Source: Streptomyces actinomycinicus (GTDB taxonomy: Bacteria; Actinomycetota; Actinomycetes; Streptomycetales; Streptomycetaceae). Taken from it: a stretch of 64,000 nt of DNA. The position numbers were made by a program, and so were the translations under genes. The DNA lies in contig NZ_JAERRK010000013.1 of the NCBI RefSeq assembly GCF_016741775.1, positions 1 to 64,000 of the forward strand, read 5' to 3'. A model generated the notes under the pieces. The model worked only from the letters and a program-made list of their open reading frames with translations, was not told where the DNA came from and ran no database searches. The number at the start of each line of letters is the position of its first letter. Positions within the stretch are counted from its first letter, which is position 1. This document shows positions 1 through 7,590 of this stretch, one piece after another.

Positions 1-86
1 GAGTCGGTTTTCCCACCCGCTCCGGGCATCCGTGTCCAGCGCGTGAAGTGCTGGGGTTCCCGGTCGGGCGGAGCCGTAAACGTACT

Positions 87-126
87 GGAGCGGGGCGCCC
101 CGATGCAAATCGAGGCGCCCCGCTCC
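87..126. terminator. Stem-loop terminator after rnj
   Basis: A perfect 13-bp inverted repeat: GGAGCGGGGCGCC at 87-99 and its complement at 114-126, with a 14-nt loop. It lies just past the stop codon of the minus-strand RNase J gene. No clear T-run follows, which is usual for Streptomyces terminators. Confidence 0.8.
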
Positions 127-147
127 TGAGTCACACCCGACGGGGCG

Positions 148-1833
148 TCAGACCTCCACGACCACAGGGAGGATCATCGGCCTGCGGCGGTACGTGTCCG
201 AGACCCACTTGCCGAGGGTCCGGCGGATCAGCTGCTGGAGCTGGTGGGGCTCCACGACGCCGTCCTGGGCGGACCGCTCCAGGACTTCGGTGATCTTCGG
301 GAGGACGTCCGAGAAGGCCGCGTCCTCGATGCCCGAACCCCGGGCCTGGACGTGCGGACCCCCGGTGATCTTGCCGGTGGAGGCGTCCACGACCACGAAG
401 ACCGAGATGATGCCCTCGTCCCCGAGGATCTTCCGGTCCTTCAGCGCCGGCTCGCCGACGTCGCCGACCGAGAGGCCGTCGACGTACACGTAACCCGCCT
501 GGACCTTGCCGGAGATCTTGGCCTTGCCCTCGACGAGGTCGACCGCCACGCCGTCCTCGGCGATGACGATCCGGTCGTGCGGGACACCCGTGAGGGCGCC
601 CAGCTCGGCGTTGGCCCGCAGGTGGCGCCACTCGCCGTGGACCGGCATGAGGTTCCTCGGGCGGCAGATGTTGTAGAAGTACAGCAGTTCGCCCGCGGAC
701 GCGTGGCCGGAAACGTGCACCTTGGCGTTGCCCTTGTGGACGACGTTGGCGCCCCAGCGGGTGAGGCCGTTGATCACGCGGTAGACCGCGTTCTCGTTGC
801 CGGGGATCAGCGAGGACGCCAGGATGACCGTGTCGCCGTCGACGATGCGGATCTGGTGGTCGCGGTTGGCCATGCGGGACAGGGCGGCCATCGGCTCTCC
901 CTGGGAACCCGTGCAGACCAGGACCACCTCGTGGTCGGGCAGGTCGTCCAGGGTCTTGACGTCGACCACCAGGCCCGGCGGGACCTTCAGGTAGCCGAGG
1001 TCGCGGGCGATGCCCATGTTCCGGACCATGGAGCGGCCGACGAAGGCGACCCTGCGGCCGTACTCGTGCGCCGCGTCCAGGATCTGCTGGATGCGGTGGA
1101 CGTGGCTGGCGAAGCTCGCCACGATGATCCGCTTGCGGGCACCGGCGAAGACCTGCCGCAGGACGTTGGAGATGTCGCGCTCGTGCGGCGTGAAGCCGGG
1201 GACCTCGGCGTTCGTCGAGTCACTGAGGAGAAGGTCGATGCCCTCCTCGCTCAGCCGCGCGAAGGCGTGCAGGTCGGTGAGGCGGTTGTCCAGCGGGAGC
1301 TGGTCCATCTTGAAGTCGCCGGTGTGCACGACCATGCCGGCGGGCGTGCGGATGGCGACCGCCAGCGCGTCCGGGATGGAGTGGTTGACGGCGATGAACT
1401 CGCAGTCGAAGGGGCCGACGCGCTCGCGGTTCCCCTCCGCCACCTCGAGGGTGTACGGACGGATCCGGTGCTCCTGGAGCTTGGCCTCGATGAGGGCGAG
1501 GGTCAGCTTGGAGCCGATCAGGGGGATGTCCGGCTTCTCGCGGAGCAGGAAGGGGACGCCGCCGATGTGGTCCTCGTGGCCGTGCGTGAGGACGATGCCC
1601 TCGATGTCGTCAAGGCGGTCCCGGATGGACGAGAAGTCCGGCAGGATCAGGTCGATTCCGGGCTGCTCCTCCTCGGGGAAGAGCACGCCGCAGTCGACGA
1701 TCAGCAGGCGGCCTCCGTACTCGAAGACCGTCATGTTCCGGCCGATCTCGCCGAGACCGCCGAGCGGGGTGACCCGCAGGCCGCCCTCGGGGAGCGGCGG
1801 AGGCGGGCCGAGTTCAGGATGCGGATGACTCAA
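148..1833 (-). CDS. rnj: Ribonuclease J
   Basis: Metallo-beta-lactamase/beta-CASP ribonuclease (561 aa) that matures and degrades RNA by endonuclease and 5'-exonuclease action, in the cytoplasm or degradosome. The N-terminal half carries the zinc motif THGHEDHIGG (HxHxDH). Further metal-site motifs (HTGDFK, the VSGHAS region) and the C-terminal RNase J domain follow; length is normal. The start is a TTG at 1833-1831, chosen because a strong GAGGAG site lies 6 nt upstream; no better ATG or GTG is placed there. An 11-bp hairpin lies just upstream of that site. It follows dapA in the same direction with a 156-nt gap, so it may be cotranscribed. In S. coelicolor the same dapA-rnj order is known. 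Identification is secure. Confidence 0.96.
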   Translation of the reverse strand: MSHPHPELGPPPPLPEGGLRVTPLGGLGEIGRNMTVFEYGGRLLIVDCGVLFPEEEQPGIDLILPDFSSIRDRLDDIEGIVLTHGHEDHIGGVPFLLREKPDIPLIGSKLTLALIEAKLQEHRIRPYTLEVAEGNRERVGPFDCEFIAVNHSIPDALAVAIRTPAGMVVHTGDFKMDQLPLDNRLTDLHAFARLSEEGIDLLLSDSTNAEVPGFTPHERDISNVLRQVFAGARKRIIVASFASHVHRIQQILDAAHEYGRRVAFVGRSMVRNMGIARDLGYLKVPPGLVVDVKTLDDLPDHEVVLVCTGSQGEPMAALSRMANRDHQIRIVDGDTVILASSLIPGNENAVYRVINGLTRWGANVVHKGNAKVHVSGHASAGELLYFYNICRPRNLMPVHGEWRHLRANAELGALTGVPHDRIVIAEDGVAVDLVEGKAKISGKVQAGYVYVDGLSVGDVGEPALKDRKILGDEGIISVFVVVDASTGKITGGPHVQARGSGIEDAAFSDVLPKITEVLERSAQDGVVEPHQLQQLIRRTLGKWVSDTYRRRPMILPVVVEV

Positions 1834-1850
1834 AAGACTCTCCTCACCAC

Positions 1851-1883
1851 GCGCGCCACGTACCGGTCGGGCACGTGGCGCGC
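1851..1883 (-). promoter_or_regulatory. Perfect hairpin in the rnj leader
   Basis: An inverted repeat of 11 bp (GCGCGCCACGT at 1851-1861, complement at 1873-1883, loop 11 nt). On the transcript it sits between the dapA stop and the rnj ribosome binding site, ending a few nucleotides before GAGGAG. It could be a partial terminator, a processing site or a translational control element; sequence alone cannot decide. Confidence 0.55.
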
Positions 1884-1989
1884 ATGACGTTCGTGCAGAA
1901 GCAGTTGTCGTTGTGGGGTGCGGGCACCGGTGGCCCGCCGTCTTCTGTTGTTCTTCAGTTGTGAGGCCTGTGTGGTGCCAAGTCTGTTG

Positions 1990-2889
1990 TCAGAGCTGTA
2001 CCCCGCCGGCAGCAAGATCGATCTTGAGCTGGGCGATCTCCTCGGGCGAGCACTCGACCATGGGCGAGCGCAGCGGCCCGGCGGGCAGTCCCTGCAGGGC
2101 GAGCGCGGCCTTGGTGGTCATGACGCCCTGGGTGCGGAACATACCCGTGTAGACGGGGAGCAGCTTCTGGTGGATCTCGGTGGCCTTGACGACGTCGCCG
2201 GAGACGTACGCGTCCACCAGGGCGCGCAGGTCCGGGGTGACCACGTGTCCTACGACCGAGACGAAGCCGACGGCGCCCACGGAGAGCAGCGGGAGGTTCA
2301 GCATGTCGTCGCCGGAGTACCAGGCGAGACCGGACTGGGCGATGGCCCAGCTGGCGCGGCCCAGGTCTCCCTTGGCGTCCTTGTTGGCGACGATCCGCGG
2401 GTGCTCGGCGAGCCGGACGAGCGTCTCGGTGTTGATCGGGACGCCGCTGCGGCCGGGGATGTCGTAGAGCATGACCGGCAGACCGGCTGCGTCGGCGACG
2501 GCCGTGAAGTGCCGGTACAGGCCCTCCTGCGGGGGCTTGTTGTAGTACGGCGTGACGACCAGGAGACCGTGGGCACCGTCGCGCTCGGCCTGGCGGGCCA
2601 GCTCGATGCTGTGGTGGGTGTCGTTGGTTCCGACGCCGGCGACGACGTGGGCACGGTCGCCGACGGCCTCCAGGACGGCTCGTACCAGGTCCGATTTCTC
2701 CGCGTCGCTGGTGGTGGGGGACTCGCCGGTGGTGCCGTTGATGATCAGGCCGTCGTTGCCTGCGTCCACCAGGTGGGCGGCGAGCCGCTGCGCGCCGTCG
2801 AGGTCGAGTGCGCCGTCCGCCGTGAAGGGCGTGACCATGGCGGTGAGGACCCGCCCGAAGGGGGTCTGCGGAGTCGAGGTCGGAGCCAT
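1990..2889 (-). CDS. dapA: 4-hydroxy-tetrahydrodipicolinate synthase
   Basis: Condenses pyruvate with aspartate semialdehyde, the first step of the lysine/diaminopimelate branch. TIM barrel of 299 aa. Visible motifs are the NGTTGES pyruvate-binding loop, the TPYYNKPPQEG tyrosine region and the Schiff-base lysine in NKDAKGD. An in-frame extension to 2970 exists, but the alignment-typical start is the ATG at 2889 (MAPTSTPQTPFG). No ribosome binding site precedes this ATG. Instead a -10-like TAGCGT lies 7 nt upstream, which suggests a leaderless mRNA. It works with dapB, about 2.5 kb away in this window. A hairpin at 2963-3000 separates it from thyX. Confidence 0.95.
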   Translation of the reverse strand: MAPTSTPQTPFGRVLTAMVTPFTADGALDLDGAQRLAAHLVDAGNDGLIINGTTGESPTTSDAEKSDLVRAVLEAVGDRAHVVAGVGTNDTHHSIELARQAERDGAHGLLVVTPYYNKPPQEGLYRHFTAVADAAGLPVMLYDIPGRSGVPINTETLVRLAEHPRIVANKDAKGDLGRASWAIAQSGLAWYSGDDMLNLPLLSVGAVGFVSVVGHVVTPDLRALVDAYVSGDVVKATEIHQKLLPVYTGMFRTQGVMTTKAALALQGLPAGPLRSPMVECSPEEIAQLKIDLAAGGVQL

Positions 2890-2896
2890 GGGTAAC

Positions 2897-2902
2897 ACGC
2901 TA
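2897..2902 (-). promoter_or_regulatory. -10-like box for a leaderless dapA
   Basis: Read on the minus strand, TAGCGT (TANNNT) is followed by 7 nt (GTTACCC) and then the dapA ATG, so the predicted transcription start falls on the start codon. No Shine-Dalgarno is present and the -35 region is poor. Leaderless mRNAs are common in Streptomyces; this case is inferred. Confidence 0.4.
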
Positions 2903-2962
2903 CTCGGTGCTTGAAGCGGGGTGTGCCCTCGGGGTGTCGGGAAAGTCAGGACAAATATGGAG

Positions 2963-3000
2963 CCCGGCACTGCCTGCTCGGGGGTTCAAGCAGTGCCGGG
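2963..3000. terminator. Stem-loop between thyX and dapA
   Basis: Perfect 11-bp stem (CCCGGCACTGC at 2963-2973, complement at 2990-3000, 16-nt loop). Placed about 100 nt beyond the thyX stop and 74 nt before dapA, it probably ends thyX transcription. Confidence 0.65.
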
Positions 3001-3100
3001 TCCGTTTGATCAGGCTAGATGAACTTCTCTAAATGCCGCAATACGGACACTTCGCCAGACTGATCCGTACACCCGTTCCCGAAGGCCGAACACGGCTTCG

Positions 3101-3829
3101 TTACGGGGCCACACGTCCGTTCGCGTTGTAGGCGCCGTACGTCAGCGGCATGAGCTTCGCCCACTCCGCCTCCATCTTCTCGCCCACCATCTCGATCTCC
3201 CGCTGCGGGAAGGACGGCACCTTGGCCAGCTCGTGCTGGGTGCGCAGGCCGAGGAAGTGCATCAGGGAGCGGGCGTTGCAGGTGGCGTACATCGAGGAGT
3301 ACAGGCCGACCGGGAGGGCCGCGCGGGCGACCTCACGGGCGACGCCCTCGGCGAGCATCTTCTGGTACGCCGTGTACGCCTGCTCGTAGGACTCCCGGAG
3401 GGTGCCCGTGACCGCCTCGTGCTGGGCCGGGGTGCCCTCGACGAAGACGTACTTGCCGGGACGGCCCTGCTGGACGAGCTTGCGGGAGGTGTCGGGGACG
3501 TAGAAGACGGGCTGCAGCTCCCGGTAGCGGCCGGACTCCTCGTTGTACGACCAGCCGACCCGGTGCCGCATGAACTCGCGGAAGACGAAGATCGGGGCGC
3601 TGATGAAGAAGGTCATCGAGTTGTGCTCGAACGGGCTGCCGTGCCGGTCGCGCATCAGGAAGTTGATCAGGCCCTTAGAGCGCTCGGGGTCCTTCTTCAG
3701 CTCGTCCAGGGACTGCTCGCCGGCGGTGGAGACGCGGGCGGCGAAGAGGACGTCGGCGTCCGAAGCGCTGGACTTCACCAGCTCGACGGTGACATCGCTG
3801 CGGAACGTGAGCGACTCGTGGGTGGTCAC
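3101..3829 (-). CDS. thyX: Flavin-dependent thymidylate synthase
   Basis: Makes dTMP from dUMP using FAD and methylenetetrahydrofolate. The family signature RHRxxSxNExSxR is present (RHRVGWSYNEESGR), and the homology to ThyX runs through the full length. The reading frame is open up to 3961, but the residues before TTHESLTF do not look like ThyX. I chose the GTG at 3829 (242 aa) because GGAAGGA lies 11 nt upstream. The ATG at 3850 (249 aa) is possible but has no ribosome binding site. A monocistronic unit, closed by the hairpin at 2963-3000, with a divergent small membrane-protein gene upstream. Confidence 0.93.
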   Translation of the reverse strand: MTTHESLTFRSDVTVELVKSSASDADVLFAARVSTAGEQSLDELKKDPERSKGLINFLMRDRHGSPFEHNSMTFFISAPIFVFREFMRHRVGWSYNEESGRYRELQPVFYVPDTSRKLVQQGRPGKYVFVEGTPAQHEAVTGTLRESYEQAYTAYQKMLAEGVAREVARAALPVGLYSSMYATCNARSLMHFLGLRTQHELAKVPSFPQREIEMVGEKMEAEWAKLMPLTYGAYNANGRVAP

Positions 3830-4026
3830 GGGGGTCGGGGTCCTTCCCATCACTTTGTGGTTCGCGCCCACCTTACGGGGCACCCGCCGGCTGCCGGAGC
3901 AGTACCTCGCCTCAAAAAACGCACCCGCGATTTTTTCGGACATGGGCACCATTTGTGTCACTCGAGCGTCTGTACCGGTGAGGCCTTCATGTTCGGCCGA
4001 AAACCCTGAGAGGAGAGCAAACCGCC

Positions 4027-4263
4027 ATGTTCCGTCGGCGTGAGCCCGTGCCCTTCGCCTTCCTGGCCGAGGCGGACCGGTTCCGCAGCAATGTCACTCC
4101 CCCGCCCCGCACGCGGGCGTCCTTCGGCGAGACGGCCGGGCGCTGGCTGCTGGGACTGACCCTCGTCGCCGGGCTCGTCGGCTCCCTGATCCTGGCCATG
4201 CCGGCGCTGTCCACGCCCTCCAGTACGCCGACGCAGCACTCCCAGGCGTCCCAGGGGCGCTGA
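4027..4263 (+). CDS. Small single-pass membrane protein
   Basis: A 78-aa protein with no recognised domain. The first ~35 residues are charged/polar and cytoplasmic-looking (MFRRREPVPFAFLAEADRF), one hydrophobic segment spans about residues 38-60 (RWLLGLTLVAGLVGSLILAM), and the tail is Ser/Thr/Gln-rich. The ATG is preceded by GAGAGGAGA at good distance. It is divergent from thyX and followed by another membrane protein on the same strand; a similar small gene occurs at this place in S. coelicolor as I recall it. Function unknown. Confidence 0.75.
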   Translation: MFRRREPVPFAFLAEADRFRSNVTPPPRTRASFGETAGRWLLGLTLVAGLVGSLILAMPALSTPSSTPTQHSQASQGR

Positions 4264-4402
4264 GTCCGGGCGCGTTCCGGCGACGCCGGCGGGCGGTTAC
4301 CCTTCCGGACGCTCAAGGCTGGTGGGCCGGAACACGGCCGGATAGCCTCACCACAGCCCACGCGAGGACCGGAGCACGTGGGCCCGCGAGTGAGGACCAG
4401 CC

Positions 4403-4954
4403 GTGCCCCTGCCCTTCCTGACCGCCGAGCGCACCTTCGAGACGACGTCCGAGAGCGCGCTGCCGTACGACGATCCGGACCACTGGCGGCGCCCCTACCG
4501 GCCCGGGCCCTGGCGGGTGTGCGCGGCCGCGCTGGGCCTGCTGCTCGCTTCGTTCGTCCTCTTCGGCGCCGTCCTCATCGCTCTGACCTCGCTGTCCTCC
4601 GCGGGCGCGGTCCTCGTCGCGGGCCTGGCGATCGTCGTCGGAGCGCTGCGGCTGCTGCGCATGGGCGTGTGGGTCAGCGGGCGCGGGCTGCGCCGGGTCG
4701 GCTTCCTGCGCACGCGGACGCTGCCGTGGGCGCGGGTGGTCTCCGTGCGGACGGTGCAGCAGCCGGTGCGCTGGCTTGGGCTGCCGCGGACGGTGCAGGG
4801 GCAGGCGCTGGCGCTCGTGCGCAAGGACCGGCGCGCCGAGGACACCCCGCCGCTGCTGACCACGCACGGCCTGGACTTCCTGGGCCGTCCGGTGGCCTTC
4901 GACCGGGCGGCGGACGCGGTGGAGGCATGGGCCGCGGAGAACCGGCGCGGCTGA
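4403..4954 (+). CDS. PH-domain-like membrane protein
   Basis: 183 aa. Two adjacent hydrophobic helices occupy roughly residues 37-85 (ALGLLLASFVLFG, then VLVAGLAIVVGALRLL). They are followed by a beta-rich C-terminal half (VWVSGRGLRRVGFLRTR, WARVVSVRTVQQP) that resembles the bacterial PH domain of actinobacterial membrane proteins. GTG start with GAGG upstream. It converges with the TPR-like gene with only 13 nt between stop codons. Role unknown; the PH assignment is by pattern, not by search. Confidence 0.75.
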   Translation: MPLPFLTAERTFETTSESALPYDDPDHWRRPYRPGPWRVCAAALGLLLASFVLFGAVLIALTSLSSAGAVLVAGLAIVVGALRLLRMGVWVSGRGLRRVGFLRTRTLPWARVVSVRTVQQPVRWLGLPRTVQGQALALVRKDRRAEDTPPLLTTHGLDFLGRPVAFDRAADAVEAWAAENRRG

Positions 4955-4967
4955 GGCTCGGCGAGGA

Positions 4968-5420
4968 TCAGACCGGGGCCGGCCGGCCGTCGTGCAGGGC
5001 GATGGCCCGCTGCATCGCCTTGCGGGCGCGCGGGGTGTCGCGGGCGTCGTGGTAGGCGACGGCGAGCCGGAACCAGCAGCGCCAGTCGTCGGGGGACGCC
5101 TCCGTCTCGGCCTTGCGCTTGGCGAAGACCTCGTCGGCCGAGTCCCGGTCGATGCGGCCGCCCTCGGTGCGCTTCAGCTCGTCGACGGGCAGTCCGCCCT
5201 CGGCGTCGAGTTCGGCGGCGAGCTGGTTGGCCCGGCGGACGAACTGGGTGTTCTTCCACAGGAACCACAGGCCGATGACCGGCAGGATCAGCACCGCCAC
5301 CCCGAAGGTGACGGTGAGGAGCGTGCCGGACTGGATGAGCATCACGCCGCGGCTGCCGACCAGGACGAAGTAGAAGACCAGGACGGCGGCCGTGACGAGG
5401 TAGGTGATCTTCGCGCGCAT
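4968..5420 (-). CDS. Membrane-anchored TPR-like protein
   Basis: 150 aa. Two hydrophobic segments lie at about residues 5-22 (ITYLVTAAVLVFYFVLVG) and 34-54 (LTVTFGVAVLILPVIGLWFLW). A cytoplasmic C-terminus has a tetratricopeptide-like helix pair (WRCWFRLAVAYHDARD, PRARKAMQRAIALHDG). The ATG at 5420 begins only 11 nt after the dapB stop, so it is probably the last gene of the rpsO-pnp-peptidase-dapB transcript. A longer in-frame ORF runs upstream into dapB and is not credible. Function unknown. Confidence 0.8.
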   Translation of the reverse strand: MRAKITYLVTAAVLVFYFVLVGSRGVMLIQSGTLLTVTFGVAVLILPVIGLWFLWKNTQFVRRANQLAAELDAEGGLPVDELKRTEGGRIDRDSADEVFAKRKAETEASPDDWRCWFRLAVAYHDARDTPRARKAMQRAIALHDGRPAPV

Positions 5421-5431
5421 GACGAGTGGAC

Positions 5432-6184
5432 TCAGCTCAGGTCGAGGAAGTGCTCCAGGCCGAAGGTCAGGCCCGGAGTGGTCACCACGCGGCGGGCGCC
5501 GAGCAGGATGCCCGGCATGAAGCTGCTGTGGTGCAGGGAGTCGTGGCGGACGGTGAGGGTCTCGCCCTCGCCCCCGAGGAGGACCTCCTGGTGGGCCAGC
5601 AGGCCCCGTAGGCGGACCGCGTGCACCGGAACGCCGTCGACGTCCGCGCCGCGGGCACCCTCCAGGGCCGTGACGGTGGCGTCCGGCGCCGGGGCCGTAC
5701 CGGCGGCCCGGCGGGCCTCGGCGATGAGCTGGGCCGTGCGCGTGGCGGTGCCGGAGGGAGCGTCCACCTTGTTCGGGTGGTGCAGCTCGACCACCTCGAC
5801 GGACTCGAAGTAGGGCGCGGCGATCTGCGCGAACTTCATGGTCAGCACGGCACCGATGGAGAAGTTCGGCGCGATGAGCACGCCGGTCTCCGGGGACTGG
5901 GCGAGCCAGCCCTTGAGCTGCGCGAGGCGGTCGTCGGTCCACCCGGTCGTGCCGACGACCGCGTGGATGCCGTGGCGCACGCAGAAGTCGAGGTTGCCCA
6001 TGACCGAGGCGGGCGTGGTCAGCTCGACGGCGACCTGGGCGCCGGTTTCCGCCAGCGTCTCCAGCTTGTCGCCCCGGCCGAGGGCGGCGACCAGCTCCAT
6101 GTCCTCGGCGGCCTCGACCGCCCTGACCGCCTCGGACCCGATCCGGCCCCTGGCACCGAGGACCGCCACGCGCAGCTTGCTCAT
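5432..6184 (-). CDS. dapB: 4-hydroxy-tetrahydrodipicolinate reductase
   Basis: Reduces the DapA product with NAD(P)H on the way to diaminopimelate and lysine. 250 aa, typical for actinobacteria. The Rossmann nucleotide loop is VLGARGRIGSE near residue 10, and the substrate/catalytic signature is HHPNKVDAPSGTA. ATG at 6184. It follows the M16 peptidase gene with a 26-nt gap and precedes the TPR-like gene by 11 nt, consistent with one operon. Confidence 0.96.
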   Translation of the reverse strand: MSKLRVAVLGARGRIGSEAVRAVEAAEDMELVAALGRGDKLETLAETGAQVAVELTTPASVMGNLDFCVRHGIHAVVGTTGWTDDRLAQLKGWLAQSPETGVLIAPNFSIGAVLTMKFAQIAAPYFESVEVVELHHPNKVDAPSGTATRTAQLIAEARRAAGTAPAPDATVTALEGARGADVDGVPVHAVRLRGLLAHQEVLLGGEGETLTVRHDSLHHSSFMPGILLGARRVVTTPGLTFGLEHFLDLS

Positions 6185-6210
6185 GTTCCTGCTTCCTAAC
6201 CGGTGGTGTT

Positions 6211-7590
6211 TCAGGCGACGGCGTCGTGCAGCCGGGCCGCCTGCTTGTCCTTCAGCGGGCCGATGACCGACAGCGAGGGCCGATGTCCCAGGATGTCCCG
6301 GGCGACCGAGCGGACCTCGTCCGGGGTGACCGCCGCTATCTCCCCCAGCATGTCGTCGACGGACATCTGCTCGCCCCAGCACAGCTCGCTCTTGCCGATA
6401 CGGTTCATCAGTGCGCCGGTGTCCTCCAGGCCCAGGACCGTGGAGCCCCGGAGCTGGCCGATGGCGCGGGCGATCTCCTCGTCGGAGAGGCCGTTCTGCG
6501 CGACGTGGTCGAGTTCGTCGCGGCAGATCCGCAGCACGTCGTGCACCTGGCTGGGCCGGCAGCCGGCGTAGACGCCGAACAGACCGCAGTCGGCGAAGCC
6601 GGAGGTGTACGAGTACACGCTGTAGGCGAGGCCCCGCTTCTCCCGGACCTCCTGGAAGAGCCGTGAGGACATGCCGCCGCCGAGGGCGGTGTTGAGCACG
6701 CCCATGGCCCAGCGGCGGTCGTCGGTGCGGGCGAGGCCCGGCATGCCGAGTACGACGTGCGCCTGCTCGGTCTTGCGGCCGAGCAGCTCGACCTTCCCGG
6801 AGGTGCGGATCCTGCGGCTGCCGTCGCGCGGGGCGACGGGCTGCGCGTCCACGTCCTTGAAGGCGCCGGCCTTCTCGAAGGCCGCGCGGACCTGGCGTAC
6901 GACCTTGTTGTGGTCGATGTTGCCGGCGCAGGCGACCACCAGGTGGGTCGGGTCGTAGTGCTTCTTGTAGAAGCGGCGGATGCGGTCGGCGGTGAGGGCG
7001 TTCACCGTGTCGACCGTGCCGAGGACCGGGCGGCCGAGGGCGTTGTCGCCGAACATGGTGTGCGCGAACAGGTCGTGCACGCAGTCGCCCGGGTCGTCCT
7101 CGGTCATGGCGATCTCTTCGAGGATCGCGCCGCGCTCGACGTCGACGTCCTCCTCGAGGACCAGCGAGCCGGTCAGCATGTCGCAGACGACGTCGATGGC
7201 GAGGGGCAGATCGGTGTCGAGCACGCGCGCGTAGTAGCACGTGTACTCCTTCGCCGTGAACGCGTTCATCTCGCCGCCGACGGCGTCGAGGGCGGAGGAG
7301 ATGTCGAGCGCGCTGCGGCGGGACGTGCCCTTGAAGAGCAGGTGCTCCAGGTAGTGCGTGGCGCCGTTCAGAGCCGGGGTCTCGTCGCGGGAGCCGACGT
7401 GCGCCCAGATGCCGAAGGTCGCGGAGCGGACCGAGGGCAGGGTCTCGGTGACGATGCGCAGGCCGCCCGGGAGGGTGGTCTTGCGGACCGTGCCGATGCC
7501 GTTCTGGCCCTTGATGAGGGTTTGGGTACGGGCGACGGCCCGCGCCTCCGAAGAGGGGCGGGCCGTCGCCTTGGAGCTACGGGACGTCAC
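6211..7590 (-). CDS. M16-family zinc peptidase
   Basis: 459 aa, pitrilysin/mitochondrial-processing-peptidase family. The inverted zinc motif HxxEH is present (HYLEHLLFKGT), with the downstream glutamate region (ILEEIAMTEDDPGD). Its C-terminal M16 domain is also visible. No signal peptide, so probably cytoplasmic. Its GTG start overlaps the pnp stop as GTGA (7590-7587), a sign of translational coupling with pnp. Substrate unknown; the linkage with pnp is widespread in Gram-positive bacteria. Confidence 0.93.
   Translation of the reverse strand: MTSRSSKATARPSSEARAVARTQTLIKGQNGIGTVRKTTLPGGLRIVTETLPSVRSATFGIWAHVGSRDETPALNGATHYLEHLLFKGTSRRSALDISSALDAVGGEMNAFTAKEYTCYYARVLDTDLPLAIDVVCDMLTGSLVLEEDVDVERGAILEEIAMTEDDPGDCVHDLFAHTMFGDNALGRPVLGTVDTVNALTADRIRRFYKKHYDPTHLVVACAGNIDHNKVVRQVRAAFEKAGAFKDVDAQPVAPRDGSRRIRTSGKVELLGRKTEQAHVVLGMPGLARTDDRRWAMGVLNTALGGGMSSRLFQEVREKRGLAYSVYSYTSGFADCGLFGVYAGCRPSQVHDVLRICRDELDHVAQNGLSDEEIARAIGQLRGSTVLGLEDTGALMNRIGKSELCWGEQMSVDDMLGEIAAVTPDEVRSVARDILGHRPSLSVIGPLKDKQAARLHDAVA

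Noticed and set aside
244..1887. 547-aa plus-strand open frame across the RNase J gene
   Set aside because: Antisense shadow in high-GC DNA; the minus strand encodes a full RNase J with motifs.
3830..3961. Longer ThyX N-terminus from 3961
   Set aside because: Sequence is unlike ThyX and the GTG at 3829 has a good ribosome binding site.
5421..5942. 324-aa extended form of the TPR-like protein
   Set aside because: Extension lies antiparallel in frame over dapB and is compositionally a shadow.
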